From NCBI RefSeq assembly GCF_031626495.1, contig NZ_JAMQOJ010000003.1:248001-312000 (forward strand): DNA of 64,000 nt, in the 5' to 3' direction. The stretch's first letter is position 1; every line of letters starts with the position of its first letter. Under the pieces are notes generated by a model, which saw only the letters and a list, made by a program, of their open reading frames with translations, was not told the DNA's origin and searched no databases. This stretch comes from Natrinema sp031626495. GTDB lineage: Archaea > Halobacteriota > Halobacteria > Halobacteriales > Natrialbaceae. Positions 26,027 through 36,207 of the stretch are shown here, one piece after another. Both the position numbers and the translations under genes were made by a program.

Positions 26027-27284
26027 CGGCGCTGCCGGCGGTGCCGACGGCGGCCGGCGAACGCGCTGGTCGGGACTCGTTCGCCTGACGATCGCCCGGT
26101 GGTGGCAGCGAGCGACGCGGACGACGACGGGTCGAATCGTCTCGACGGTCGGGGCCGTCGCGCTGACGATCGCGCTCCTGGTGGTCGTGACCGGCGTGGC
26201 CCTGGCGCTCGCCGACGGCGGCGTCACGGGCGATGACGACGCGGCCGTCGCTATCACGCCCGAGGAGAGCGGCACGCTCTCGTCGGTCGACGGCGTCGAG
26301 GGCCCGCGACTCGGCGCGACCAACGAGCGGGCCGCAGCGATCCGCTCGAACGACGGCGTCGACCACGCCTCGCCGGCGCTGGTCGAGACGGTTCGGCTCG
26401 AGTCCTCGAGCGGCGAGGCCCGAACCGTCCGACTCGTCGGCGTCGTCCCCGACGAGGAGCCGCGGACCGTCGCGGGCCTGTCGACGGCCGGCCTCGAGTC
26501 GGGCGATCCCCACTACGCGAACGGCACGTACGACGGCCCGCGAACGGGCGAGATCGTCCTCTCGGAGACCGCGGCGGAGCGCCTCGGCGCAGAGACGGGC
26601 GACGAGCTACCCGTCTCGACGGGGCCGACGCGCTCGAGCAGTCCCTCGGTGACGGTGACAGCCGTCGCTGACGGGGGAGCGGGCGGGACCGATGCGCCGG
26701 TCGCGCTCGTCCACCTGAGCGAGCTCCAGTCGCTGTCGAGGAGCACCGACGGCGGACTCGCCGATCGGATCCTGATCTGGGGCGAGCCGTCGGCGGCGCA
26801 GTCGGCCGCCGCGGACACCTATCCCGACGCCGCGGTCGAGGTCGCCGGCACCACCGACCCGTCGTCGCTGTTCGACGACGGGCTGGCCTTCGCGACCAGC
26901 GTCATCGCGCTCGTGGTCGGCGTGACGATCTGCGCCTCGTTCGTCGCGACCACCATGGGGATGACCGTCGACGAGGATCGTCGTACCCTCGCCGTCCTCG
27001 AGTCAGTCGGCGTCCCGACTCACGGCCGCCTGGCGATCGTCGCGGTGTCGACGGGGATCACCACGCTGGTCGGCGCGCTCGTCGGCGTCGGGCTCGGTGC
27101 GGCGGGGATCGTCGGGGTCAACGCCGTCGCCGGCGCGACGGTCGCGCCCGGGGCGGTCGCGCAGTTCCACCCGGTTTTCGTCCCCTACGCGATCGCGGTC
27201 GCACTCTTCTCGGGGCTGGTCGCAGTGCCCTACCCGCTGGCGGTGGCAGCCCGAACGTCCGTCCTCGAGGAGGTGGGCCGATGA
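26019..27284 (+). CDS. ABC transporter permease, FtsX/MacB type (first)
   Basis: 421 residues from ATG 26019. One N-terminal helix (TVGAVALTIALLVVVTGVALAL) is followed by a large external domain (~70-290). Three C-terminal helices form the FtsX domain (FATSVIALVVGVTICASFVATTMGMTV..RRTLAVLESVGVP). Its start lies inside the ATPase gene and its end overlaps the next permease by 4 bases (ATGA), so the three genes are one operon. Confidence 0.9.
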   Translation: MADGAAGGADGGRRTRWSGLVRLTIARWWQRATRTTTGRIVSTVGAVALTIALLVVVTGVALALADGGVTGDDDAAVAITPEESGTLSSVDGVEGPRLGATNERAAAIRSNDGVDHASPALVETVRLESSSGEARTVRLVGVVPDEEPRTVAGLSTAGLESGDPHYANGTYDGPRTGEIVLSETAAERLGAETGDELPVSTGPTRSSSPSVTVTAVADGGAGGTDAPVALVHLSELQSLSRSTDGGLADRILIWGEPSAAQSAAADTYPDAAVEVAGTTDPSSLFDDGLAFATSVIALVVGVTICASFVATTMGMTVDEDRRTLAVLESVGVPTHGRLAIVAVSTGITTLVGALVGVGLGAAGIVGVNAVAGATVAPGAVAQFHPVFVPYAIAVALFSGLVAVPYPLAVAARTSVLEEVGR

Positions 27285-28513
27285 ACGCGGCGGGAGCGAT
27301 CGTCCGGACGCGGGCCGTCGCGGGCCTCGCGCTCGCACAGCTTCGTCGCTCGCCGGGTCGGACCGTCCTCACCGTGCTCGCGGTCACGCTGGCCGTCCTC
27401 TCGGTGACGGTGCTGGCGAGCCTCGGCGTCGGCGTCGTCGAGAAGGGCGAGCAGGGGCTCGACAGCGCCGACCGGGACATCTGGATCTCGCGGGATCCGG
27501 TCGATCCGTCCGCGAGCGGCACCGAGAACCCGATCGTCGGCGCACACGGGATGGCGGCCGAACTCACCGCACGCGAGGACATCGAAAGCGCCGCCCCGAT
27601 CGCGATGTACGACGTCTACATCGGGACGAACGAGTCCGACCTGCGACGCAGTCCCGCGGTCGGCGTTCAGGAGACTCACGAGGGTTTCGACTTCGAGTCC
27701 GGCGAGGGCTTCGCAGTCGACCGGGACGTCGCCCTCAGCCCGCCCCCGGACGAGCCGCGGACGGGCGAGATCGTACTCGATCCGCGGACCGCCGCGGCAC
27801 TGAACGTCTCCGTCGGCGACACCGTTTACATCGGGACGAGCCGACAGACGGCACCGAATCACGAGTTCACCGTCGTCGGCACGTCCTCGTACTACTCGCA
27901 GTATCTGGGTTCGCCGGCGATGACGGTGCCCCTGGGCGATCTGCAGGCCGTCGCCGGTACGTCGGGGACCGATCGGGCGACGTTCGTCACCGCCGACGTG
28001 ACGGCCGACGCCGACCGCGCCGCCGTCGCGGACGAACTCGGTGAGGACTATCCCACGTACGAGGTCCGCACCAGCGGCGAACAGGTCGAGGGAATGCTCG
28101 AGGAGCGGACGGTCGTCCTCGCGAGCGGGGCGACGCTGGTCGGGCTGGCGATCGTCGGCGGGGTCGTCCTGACTGCCAACCTGTTCGCGCTCGTGGCCCA
28201 CCAGCAGCGCGAGCAACTCGCGGCGCTGCGGGCCGTCGGACTCTCTCGGGGGGTCCTCGCCGGGACGATCGGGGCGCAGGGCCTCCTCATCGGTCTAGCC
28301 GGCGGGCTCGTCGGTCTCGCGGCGACGCCGCTGATCGTGCTCGGCCTGAACCGGTTCTCGACGGCGGTGCTCGGCTTCGAGCGCCTCCTCCAAACGCCGC
28401 CCGAGGTCTACGCCGGCGGCTTCGCGCTCGCGCTCTGTGTCGGCACGGTCGTCGCGCTCGTCGCCGGCTGGCGGGCCGGCCGGTACGCGCGCGTCGAGCA
28501 TCTCGAGATCTGA
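27281..28513 (+). CDS. ABC transporter permease, FtsX/MacB type (second)
   Basis: 410 residues, starting at an ATGA overlap with the preceding permease. The topology is the same: an N-terminal helix, an external domain (~50-265) and three C-terminal helices, with the FtsX coupling loop QQREQLAALRAVGLSRG. Two different permeases with one ATPase suggest a heteromeric transporter. Substrate unknown. Confidence 0.9.
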   Translation: MNAAGAIVRTRAVAGLALAQLRRSPGRTVLTVLAVTLAVLSVTVLASLGVGVVEKGEQGLDSADRDIWISRDPVDPSASGTENPIVGAHGMAAELTAREDIESAAPIAMYDVYIGTNESDLRRSPAVGVQETHEGFDFESGEGFAVDRDVALSPPPDEPRTGEIVLDPRTAAALNVSVGDTVYIGTSRQTAPNHEFTVVGTSSYYSQYLGSPAMTVPLGDLQAVAGTSGTDRATFVTADVTADADRAAVADELGEDYPTYEVRTSGEQVEGMLEERTVVLASGATLVGLAIVGGVVLTANLFALVAHQQREQLAALRAVGLSRGVLAGTIGAQGLLIGLAGGLVGLAATPLIVLGLNRFSTAVLGFERLLQTPPEVYAGGFALALCVGTVVALVAGWRAGRYARVEHLEI

Positions 28514-28624
28514 TGTTCGCGGTCCGTCGGACCGCCGCCGCGGCGGGCGGTCGATCGCCGTCTGCCGCCCCTCTCGACTGGTACACCCCGAACCCACTTC
28601 CCGGCCGAGGACGTACGACTCGTA

Positions 28625-29146
28625 ATGCGAGTTCGAACACCCGCCAGCGATCGCGCGGATTCGGCGTCTAGCACGCAGTCGACGATCGACTCCTCGTCCG
28701 GTAGCCGCCTCGCCAGATACGTTCTCGTTGCCGGCGGCGTCGTCGCGCTCGCCTACGCTATCAGGCGATTCCGGGGCTCGAGCGACGACGGAGACGGCAT
28801 CCAGTCCGTCGACGAGTTTCAGGAACGAGCGGCGGAAGCCGTCCCCGACGAGCTCTCCGAGCCCGTCGCGACGATTCCGATCGGGGAGCCGGGCGACGAG
28901 GCCGAACCCGAGACGCCCGCCGCGGACGAGGGCGGTGACGAGACAGAGACGAACGCGGACGTTACCGACGACGAGCGCTCGGACGAGGAGATCGCCGAGC
29001 GCGCGGAGCCGGACGTCAGCGCGGAGCCGGCCGAGCCCGGCGAGATGGCGATCGACGAGGAGGTCGCCGAGGAGCTGGTGGACGACGAAAGCGAGGCGGA
29101 ATCTGAGGACGAAGGCAACGAGGAATCCGCGGCGTCCGAGGAGTAG
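28625..29146 (+). CDS. Single-pass membrane protein with a long acidic tail
   Basis: 173 residues. A Ser-rich N-terminus precedes one helix (~30-46, ARYVLVAGGVVALAYAI) followed by RRFRGSS, so the tail is probably cytoplasmic. Residues 60-173 are extremely Glu/Asp-rich with low complexity. No fold predicted by eye and no homologous family recalled. Located between the ABC operon and the helicase, same strand. Confidence 0.6.
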   Translation: MRVRTPASDRADSASSTQSTIDSSSGSRLARYVLVAGGVVALAYAIRRFRGSSDDGDGIQSVDEFQERAAEAVPDELSEPVATIPIGEPGDEAEPETPAADEGGDETETNADVTDDERSDEEIAERAEPDVSAEPAEPGEMAIDEEVAEELVDDESEAESEDEGNEESAASEE

Positions 29147-29208
29147 CTTCGCTCTCGAGTGCGCCGGAAACGTGGCCCTTATCCGCCGCTCGACCCTACC
29201 GTATTTCG

Positions 29209-32154
29209 ATGACTGACGGGGACGTCGCGGCGTTTACGCACCTCGGAGCGACGGTCCGCGGGGCGCTCTCCGAACGCGGCTTTTCGACGCCGACCGCGCC
29301 ACAGCGACTGGCGATCCCGCCGCTGTCGGCCGGCGAGAACACGCTGGTGATCGCGCCCACCGGGAGCGGCAAGACCGAGACGGCGATGCTGCCCGTCTTC
29401 GACCACCTCGTGGCTGACGAGGGTGAGCCGAGCGCGGCGAGGCGATCCTCGTCGGAGGGTCCCTCCGACGGCGGCCCGCCGGAGGGCTTCGGCGCGCTCT
29501 ACATCACGCCGCTGCGGGCGCTCAACCGCGACATGCGCGAGCGCCTCGAGTGGTGGGGCGAGTATCTCGATCTCGAGGTCGACGTCCGCCACGGTGACAC
29601 GACCCAGTACCAGCGGGGGAAGCAGGCCGAGGACCCGCCGGACGTGCTGATCACGACGCCCGAGACCGTTCAGGCGATGCTCACCGGCGAGCGGCTGCGC
29701 GAGGCGCTGGCGGACGTCTCCCACGTCGTGATCGACGAGGTCCACGAGCTCGCCGCCTCGAAGCGGGGGGCTCAGCTCGCGATCGGCCTCGAGCGACTGC
29801 GGGACCTCGCGGGGCCGTTCCAGCGGATCGGGCTCTCGGCGACCGTCGGCGATCCCGGCGAGGTGGGGCAGTTCCTCACGGGCGGGCGGCCCTGCGAGAT
29901 CCGCGAGATCGACGTGGGGAGCAACGTCGACGTGACGGTCCGCGAGCCCGAGGTGACCGCGGAGGACGAGCGGCTGGCCGGCGAACTGATGACCGAGCCC
30001 GACACGGCCAGCCACGTCCGGCTGATCCGCGACCTCGTCGCCGAAAACGAATCGACGCTGATCTTCGTCAACACGCGCCAGACCGCCGAGGCGCTGGGCT
30101 CGCGGTTCAAGGAGCTCGAACTCCCCATCGGGGTCCACCACGGTTCGCTCTCGAAGGAGGCCCGGATCGACGTCGAGGACCGGTTCAAAGCCGGCGAGAT
30201 AGACGGACTACTCTGCACCTCGTCGATGGAGCTCGGGATCGACGTGGGACAGGTCGACCACGTGATCCAGTACAAGAGCCCGCGCCAGGTCACCCGCTTG
30301 CTCCAGCGGATCGGCCGCGCGGGCCACCGTCAGGACGAGGTCTCGAGGGGGACGATCGTCACGACCCGCCCCGACGATACGTTCGAGGCGCTGGCGATCG
30401 CCCGCCGGGCCCGCGACGGCGAGGTCGAGCCCGCGGCGATCCACGAGGGCAGCCTGGACGTGGTCGCGAATCAGCTGCCGGCGATCGTCCAGAGTCGCGG
30501 CGATACCTACGTCGACGAAGCCGTCGAGACCGTCACGCGGGCGTACCCGTTCCGACACGTGCCCGAGGAGACGGTCCGCGAGATCATCTCGGAACTCCAC
30601 CGCAACCGGATCCTCTGGTTCGACGAGGGAGAAGACCGCATCGAGACGACGGGCGGAACCTGGCAGTACGTCTACGCGAACCTCTCGATGATCCCCGACG
30701 AGGAAACGTACGAGGTCCACGACATCGCCTCCGGCGGCCAGATCGGGACCTTAGACGAGCGGTTCGTCGTCAACTTCGCCCAGCCCGGCGAGGTGTTCAT
30801 CCAGCGCGGCGAGATGTGGCGGATCGCCGAGATCGACGACGAGGACGGGAAAGTGAAGGTCAGCCCGATCGAGGACCCCGCCGGCGAGGTCCCCTCCTGG
30901 ATCGGCCAGGAGATCCCCGTCCCCGCCGCGGTCGCGGGCGAAGTGGGCGAAATTCGGGCCGTGGCGGAGCCCCAACTCGAGGGAAGCGCGGGGCCACGCT
31001 CCGCGGATGACGCGAGCGGACAGCGTTCGCGAGCGCAGGGGGCCGACGCTGCCGCGGTCGGCCGCGAACTCGCGAGGCGCTATCCGGCCGACGAGTACAC
31101 GTTGACCGAGGCCTGCACACAACTCGAGCGTCAGGTCGACGCCGGCGCGCCGATGCCGACGGCGGATCGACTGGTCCTCGAGCGCCAGGGCCGGACGGTC
31201 GTGCTCAACGCTCCCTTCGGGCACACGGCGAACGAGACGCTCGGCCGGATCTGCTCGGCGCTGTTGGGCCAGCGCGCGGGCTCCTCGGTCGGCCTCGAGA
31301 CCGACCCCTACCGGATCGAACTCGAGGTGCCCAATTCGATCGCGACCAGCGAGGTGATCGAGGTGCTCGAAGAGACCGATCCCGACCACGTCGAGGCGAT
31401 CGTCGAACTCGGGCTCAAGCGCTCGGACGCGCTCGCCTTCCGGCTCGCGCAGGTGTCGGCGAAGTTCGGCGCGTTGAAACGCTGGGAGGCGAGCGGATCG
31501 GGCCGCATCTCGAACGACCGGTTGCTCTCGGCGCTCGAGGACACGCCGATGTACGAGGAGGCGATCCGGGAGGTGTTTCACGAGGACCTCGACGTCGAGC
31601 GCGCGAGTGCGGTACTCGAGGGGATCCAGTCGGGCGAACTCGAGCTGGTGAGCCACCGCGGGCGGACGCCGGTCGGCCAGGGCGGTCGGTCGTCGGGCGG
31701 GAAAGAGCTGCTCGCACCGGAGAACGCCGACGCGAGCGTCATCAATACCGTCAGAGAGCGGATTCAGGACGACCGGGTCATCCTGCTGTGTACCCACTGC
31801 AAGGAGTGGAAGGTGAAGACGAAAGTCAAGCGCGTCCGCGACCAGCCCGAGTGTCCGGAGTGTGGCTCGACCCGGATCGCTTCGCTGAACCCGTGGGCCG
31901 ACGAGGTCGTGCAAGCGGTCCGTGCCGAGGAGAAAGACGACGAGCAGCGACAGATGACCGAACGCGCGTTCCGAGCCGCGAGCCTCGTCCAGAGCCACGG
32001 GAAGCAGGCCGTGATCGCGATGGCCGCCCGCGGCGTCGGGCCGCACAACGCCGCCCAGATCATCAACAAGCTCCGCGAGGACGAGGCCGAGTTCTATCGG
32101 GACATCCTCTCGAAGGAACGCGAGTACGCGCGGACGCAGGCGTTCTGGGACTAA
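29209..32154 (+). CDS. Lhr-family superfamily 2 helicase with a C-terminal zinc finger
   Basis: 981 residues. Motif I is APTGSGKTETAML, motif II is IDEVHEL (DEVH), motif III is GLSATVGD and motif VI is QRIGRAGHR. An Lhr-type winged helix and core follow (~430-700). Haloarchaeal insertions occur at ~75-95 and ~590-615, rich in Ser/Ala/Arg/Gly. The C-terminus contains CTHCKEWK..CPECGSTRI, a zinc finger, then a helical end (SHGKQAVIAMAARGVGP). Archaeal Lhr enzymes act on DNA or RNA-DNA duplexes in repair and RNA metabolism. Transcribed alone. Confidence 0.92.
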   Translation: MTDGDVAAFTHLGATVRGALSERGFSTPTAPQRLAIPPLSAGENTLVIAPTGSGKTETAMLPVFDHLVADEGEPSAARRSSSEGPSDGGPPEGFGALYITPLRALNRDMRERLEWWGEYLDLEVDVRHGDTTQYQRGKQAEDPPDVLITTPETVQAMLTGERLREALADVSHVVIDEVHELAASKRGAQLAIGLERLRDLAGPFQRIGLSATVGDPGEVGQFLTGGRPCEIREIDVGSNVDVTVREPEVTAEDERLAGELMTEPDTASHVRLIRDLVAENESTLIFVNTRQTAEALGSRFKELELPIGVHHGSLSKEARIDVEDRFKAGEIDGLLCTSSMELGIDVGQVDHVIQYKSPRQVTRLLQRIGRAGHRQDEVSRGTIVTTRPDDTFEALAIARRARDGEVEPAAIHEGSLDVVANQLPAIVQSRGDTYVDEAVETVTRAYPFRHVPEETVREIISELHRNRILWFDEGEDRIETTGGTWQYVYANLSMIPDEETYEVHDIASGGQIGTLDERFVVNFAQPGEVFIQRGEMWRIAEIDDEDGKVKVSPIEDPAGEVPSWIGQEIPVPAAVAGEVGEIRAVAEPQLEGSAGPRSADDASGQRSRAQGADAAAVGRELARRYPADEYTLTEACTQLERQVDAGAPMPTADRLVLERQGRTVVLNAPFGHTANETLGRICSALLGQRAGSSVGLETDPYRIELEVPNSIATSEVIEVLEETDPDHVEAIVELGLKRSDALAFRLAQVSAKFGALKRWEASGSGRISNDRLLSALEDTPMYEEAIREVFHEDLDVERASAVLEGIQSGELELVSHRGRTPVGQGGRSSGGKELLAPENADASVINTVRERIQDDRVILLCTHCKEWKVKTKVKRVRDQPECPECGSTRIASLNPWADEVVQAVRAEEKDDEQRQMTERAFRAASLVQSHGKQAVIAMAARGVGPHNAAQIINKLREDEAEFYRDILSKEREYARTQAFWD

Positions 32155-32254
32155 CCGGCGGTCGCCGACGCGTCGCGACCGTACCGGGGATCGGCGATAG
32201 CGACGCCGACGGGGGTCGCTGTGACCGAGCGAAACCGTTCGCGAACGGCGGCGA

Positions 32255-33457
32255 TCAGTCCCGGACGAACGATTCTGCTACCTCCTCCGGCCCAATTACC
32301 TCGAGGTCGCCGGCCGACTCGAGTTCACGAACGTAGCCGACCGTCTCCTCGAGGACCGAGAAGGACACCTCGTCGAGCTGGCCGAACGCGAGCGACGTGA
32401 TGCCGCCCATCCGCGCGGTGAGCGCGAGGGCCGATCGCGCCGTAGCGGCGTCCGGACCGGTGATCCGCGTACAGAGGTGCGGGTTCGTGGCGATTCCCTG
32501 CGACGGATAGCGGCCGGCGAAGGCGAGGTCGTGGTGGTCCGCGACGGCCTCGAGCGCGTCCCCGTCGTACTGCCCCAGCGGGTAGGAGAAGTACTGGGCA
32601 CCGTCTTCGAAGCCCTCGTCCTCGAGCCACGCCTTGGCGTCGCTGATCTCCGCCCCGGGGTCGTACTCCGACGATCCCGTGAGCGCGAGCCCGTGCATCG
32701 AGTGGCTTCCGATCGTCCAGCCGGCGTCGGCGAGTTCGTCGAGTTGGTCGCGGACGAGGTGGTCGCCCTCGGCGCGCTCGTCCTCGCGGATCCGACTCGG
32801 GGTGACGAACGAGACGGCGGAATAGCCGTGCTCCTCCAGGACCGGCAGCGCGCCCGTGTAATCCGTCTCGTAGCCGCCGTCGAACTGGAACAGGACCTTC
32901 CCCGTGTCCGGCGCGGGGACGAACCGGAGGTCGTCGATCCACACGGCACCCTTGTCGTCGTCGCCCGTCCAGCGGAGGATCTGTATCTCGCGCACCGCGC
33001 TCAGGTCCGGCTCGCCGTCGACGGTCGCGACGCCGAAATTGTGCTGTACGAGCGGTGTTCCGCTGTGAGCGCGCTGTCTAAAGACCAGTCGGTTCCCCGC
33101 TTCGTCGAGCAGTTGCACGACCATATCGGCCTCGTGTTCCGTCGCGACCGCCAGGCTCGGTCGCAGTCCCGAGAGATCGCGCGGCTCGGAGAACTCCCGG
33201 ACGATCCGGACCTGATCGTCGTCGCCCGACTCGAGTTTCGCTGACTGCGAGCCGGTGTAGGCGCGCTCCGCGTCCGCGGTGACCGTCCCGATCGGCGCGG
33301 ACCACGCCTCGAGCGTTTCGAAGTCGTCGAACGGCTCGGCGTCCTCGTCGCTCGAGTCCGTCCGTCCTCCGTCGGGATCGTCGCCGGACTCTTCGGTACT
33401 GGAGCAACCGGCTACGGCGGCTACCCCCGCTGCACTGAGATACGTTCGTCGTTTCAT
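32255..33457 (-). CDS. Lipoprotein with polysaccharide-deacetylase (NodB) domain
   Basis: 400 residues. The signal MKRRTYLSAAGVAAVAGCSS ends in a lipobox Cys (residue 18), so the protein is anchored outside. Residues 40-180 form a beta-sandwich-like domain (ARAYTGSQSAKLE-type region, FRQRAHSGTPLVQHNFG). The NodB part follows with FQFDGGYETDY, EHGYSAVSFVTPSRIR, IGSHSMHGLAL and YFSYPLGQYDGDAL. The first motif lacks the usual DD pair and the His motif is shifted, so deacetylase activity is uncertain. Substrate would be surface glycans. Confidence 0.82.
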   Translation of the reverse strand: MKRRTYLSAAGVAAVAGCSSTEESGDDPDGGRTDSSDEDAEPFDDFETLEAWSAPIGTVTADAERAYTGSQSAKLESGDDDQVRIVREFSEPRDLSGLRPSLAVATEHEADMVVQLLDEAGNRLVFRQRAHSGTPLVQHNFGVATVDGEPDLSAVREIQILRWTGDDDKGAVWIDDLRFVPAPDTGKVLFQFDGGYETDYTGALPVLEEHGYSAVSFVTPSRIREDERAEGDHLVRDQLDELADAGWTIGSHSMHGLALTGSSEYDPGAEISDAKAWLEDEGFEDGAQYFSYPLGQYDGDALEAVADHHDLAFAGRYPSQGIATNPHLCTRITGPDAATARSALALTARMGGITSLAFGQLDEVSFSVLEETVGYVRELESAGDLEVIGPEEVAESFVRD

Positions 33458-33845
33458 CTCCGGTGACCGCCCCCGCGACGGACCGCCGTATTGTTATTCT
33501 CGATTGCCAACGGTGAGTTTCCGTCGCTAGCTCGAGCGAAACGGGCTCGAGACGGGTTCCTTGTCCCGAACGCGGTCGACTCCCCCGAAACGACGCGACC
33601 GACCGTCGTCGGTGTCGCGTACTCGCCGACTATCAGCTTTGTATCCGTGCAACGACCGTTTGTAGCCCCCTAGCGCACTGGGTCGCACCCGTTACCGACG
33701 TAACTCGTTCCGTATCGAGAGTCGATCGGTGCGCATACGGACCCCTCTCTGTCGTCTGGATCGTTCCGGTGACTCCCCCGATACGCGTCTGCCCTGCGGT
33801 TAGGGATCCGTAACGGCCATACGACGCGGCCTCGTCACTTCGTCC
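33458..33845. other. Intergenic stretch, nothing recognised
   Basis: About 390 bases between two divergent genes. It presumably holds both promoters. CGTATTGTTATTCTCG near 33488-33503 is the most AT-rich part and may serve the deacetylase gene. No gene, RNA or repeat seen. Confidence 0.4.
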
Positions 33846-34607
33846 ATGAAATTCGCACCCGGGGCCTGGAAGTACGCCATCCTTCCGCTGCTCGCCGCCC
33901 CGTTTGCCTTCATCATCAGCGTCACGGCGAGCCTCGTCGCGCTCGCGCTCGGCGTCGGCACCCTCGCGTTCTTCCGCGATCCGGACCGCACTCCGCCGCC
34001 GACCGGCGTCGTCTCGCCCGCCGACGGGACAGTCTCCGTCCTCCGCGAAGAGGATGACCGCGTCCGACTGGGCGTCTTCATGAACGTCTGGCACGTCCAC
34101 GTCGTTCGCGCTCCCTTCGCCGGCCGCGTCGCCGACGTGGAACACGTCTCCGGCGCGAACCGGCCCGCGTTCTCGAAGGAGTCCGACCGCAACGAGCGGG
34201 TTCACCTCCGCCTCGAGACGGATTCCCCGAACCTGCCCGCTGCGGGCGACGAACGGGGCGAGACGCTCGCGGACGACGGCGGCGAATCGGTCGCTGACGA
34301 CGGGTCGACGCTGCCCGAAGACCCGGTCGGCGACGCCGAAGTGACGCTGATCGCCGGCGCGTTCGCCCGCCGCATCCACCCGTACCTCGAGCGCGACGAC
34401 ACCGTCGAGCGCGGCGACCGGATCGGCCACATCGCCTTCGGCAGCCGCGTCGACGTCCTCTTTCCGCCCGAAGTCGACCTCGCGGACGTCGCGGTCGAAA
34501 TCGGCGACTCGATGACCGCCGGAGAGACCGTCGTGCTCGAGTCGACGGTCGGTAAACCGGACAGGGCGTTCGATCTCGAGTCCGATGCCGGCGGCCGGGA
34601 CGAGTAA
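33846..34607 (+). CDS. asd: Archaetidylserine decarboxylase (phosphatidylserine decarboxylase family)
   Basis: 253 residues. Two N-terminal helices (YAILPLLAAPFAFIISVTAS) place it in the membrane. GVVSPADGTVSVLRE and FMNVWHVHVVRAPFAGRV are family hallmarks. The self-cleavage site is in IAFGSRVDVLFPPEVD (GS dipeptide; Ser becomes pyruvoyl). An acidic insertion at ~133-160 is a haloarchaeal addition. In Haloferax the PssD homologue is needed with archaeosortase A for lipid attachment of PGF-CTERM proteins. Monocistronic by context. Confidence 0.9.
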   Translation: MKFAPGAWKYAILPLLAAPFAFIISVTASLVALALGVGTLAFFRDPDRTPPPTGVVSPADGTVSVLREEDDRVRLGVFMNVWHVHVVRAPFAGRVADVEHVSGANRPAFSKESDRNERVHLRLETDSPNLPAAGDERGETLADDGGESVADDGSTLPEDPVGDAEVTLIAGAFARRIHPYLERDDTVERGDRIGHIAFGSRVDVLFPPEVDLADVAVEIGDSMTAGETVVLESTVGKPDRAFDLESDAGGRDE

Positions 34608-34789
34608 TCCGATCGCGACGGCTCCCATCGGTCGCGGTGCTTCCGGGGCGGACCGCGACCAACCGACCTTTTCGCAGTAAACGACGCGTTCAGTTCGGTC
34701 GGACTCGGCTGAATCCGTTCGAACCGATCGAAACGGTCGGCTCGGTATTTGGGGGATCGCCGACAACGAAATCACTAGCAGCACCTCCG

Positions 34790-35065
34790 ATGGCGAGTCC
34801 ACCATCCCTCTCCGATCAGCGGTCGGCCAGTTCGAACCCGCCGAGCGACCGCCGCGACGATGAGTCCGGTCGCCTCGAGCGAGCGGCGCCGGGGCTCGCC
34901 ACCCCGATCCGCGCGGTCGGGTTCTGGGCGGCGATCGCAATGCCGATCCTCTATGTGCCGCTGCTCGCGACTGGACTGTCCTCGTCGCTCGACGGAGTAC
35001 TGTTTCTCGCGCTGATCGTCGGCAACCTCCTCGCGCTGTACGTCGGCCACGCGCACCGCCGGTAG
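34790..35065 (+). CDS. Small two-helix membrane protein
   Basis: 91 residues from ATG 34790. Polar residues 1-40 (SDQRSASSNPPSDRRDDESG) precede two hydrophobic helices, AVGFWAAIAMPILYVPLLAT and GVLFLALIVGNLLALYVG, ending in HAHRR. The positive-inside bias puts both ends in the cytoplasm. No function known. Convergent with the DMT transporter. Confidence 0.6.
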   Translation: MASPPSLSDQRSASSNPPSDRRDDESGRLERAAPGLATPIRAVGFWAAIAMPILYVPLLATGLSSSLDGVLFLALIVGNLLALYVGHAHRR

Positions 35066-35122
35066 CACCGCTCGTCGAGTCCCGACCTCGGGGCCGGCAC
35101 GGACCGCTCGTTCGACGGCCGA

Positions 35123-36049
35123 TCACTCGCTCGAGCCGGTCGATCGCACGCCGTCGATCTCCCGCCGGATCGCTCGCCGCTTGACGAGGAGGAAGCCGAC
35201 CGCGATGAGTCCGAACCCGGCCAGCGCCGTCGCGTCGACGACCTCGCCGAGATAGAGCCAGCCGACCACCGCGGTGACGACCGGGGCGACGTACGACACC
35301 ATGTTGATCTCGACGGGCCCCAGTCGCTCGAGGAGATCGAAGTAGATGAGAAAGCCGACCGCGCTCGCGCCGACCGACAGGTACGCGAGCGCGCCGATGG
35401 CCTCGGGCCGTGCCCACGCGGCCGGTTCGACGGGCTCACCGATCGCGAGGCTCACGAGGTGCAGTGCGATCGCGCCGCCGAGCATCGACCAGGCCTCCAT
35501 CGTTTCGATCGGCAGCGAGGCGTCGATCCGGCGAGTGAGAACGCTCCCGAGGGCGAACGCCGCCGCGGCGCAGAAGACGAGCCCTTTCGCGACGACGTCG
35601 ATCGCGAGCAGATTCGACGGATCGGGTCGGACGATGACGCCGACGCCGACGAGACCGACGGCGACGCCGGCGACGCCGACCGCCGAGAGGGCGTCGTCCG
35701 GGACCAGAAGCCGCGCGAAGCCGGTACTCAGGACCGGCGAGAGACTCACCAGAATCGCGGCCGCTGCGGCCGTCGTGTTCTGCTGTCCGACGAACAGGAA
35801 CGCGTGATAAGACGCGATTAACAGGAGCGCGCCGACGGCGATCTGGGTCCAGTCGGCGCGGTCACGCGGTCGCCAGATATCGACGGTAGACGCCGCGTAA
35901 CCGAGCATCAGTACGCTGGCGATATCGTATCGCAGCGCTGCGAACAGGATCGGCGGGACGTGCGAGAGGCCCGCACTGATCGCGACGAACGCCGACCCCC
36001 ACAGCGTGGCGAGGAGCAGGAATAGGGCGAGGTTTCGGTATCGGCTCAC
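35123..36049 (-). CDS. EamA/DMT-family transporter
   Basis: 308 residues with ten predicted helices in two EamA repeats. The first starts LFLLLATLWGSAFVAISAGL; the second contains EAIGALAYLSVGASAVGFLIYF and YVAPVVTAVVGWLYLGEVVD. This is the RhaT/YdcZ-like drug-metabolite exporter class. Substrate not predictable. The C-terminus KRRAIRREIDG is cytoplasmic. Confidence 0.9.
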   Translation of the reverse strand: MSRYRNLALFLLLATLWGSAFVAISAGLSHVPPILFAALRYDIASVLMLGYAASTVDIWRPRDRADWTQIAVGALLLIASYHAFLFVGQQNTTAAAAAILVSLSPVLSTGFARLLVPDDALSAVGVAGVAVGLVGVGVIVRPDPSNLLAIDVVAKGLVFCAAAAFALGSVLTRRIDASLPIETMEAWSMLGGAIALHLVSLAIGEPVEPAAWARPEAIGALAYLSVGASAVGFLIYFDLLERLGPVEINMVSYVAPVVTAVVGWLYLGEVVDATALAGFGLIAVGFLLVKRRAIRREIDGVRSTGSSE

Positions 36050-36207
36050 GGAGAGCGTCGCGGTAGGAGTGTCCTATCGGTTTCGATTTCGAACGCATTC
36101 AGCGGCAGCAACGGACTGGTTGGCGGATAGAGACGACAGCGGATAGAGACGATACCGGAGGACGTATGGAGGGAGATCGGCGGCCGAGCGCCGGTCGATG
36201 GACCGAC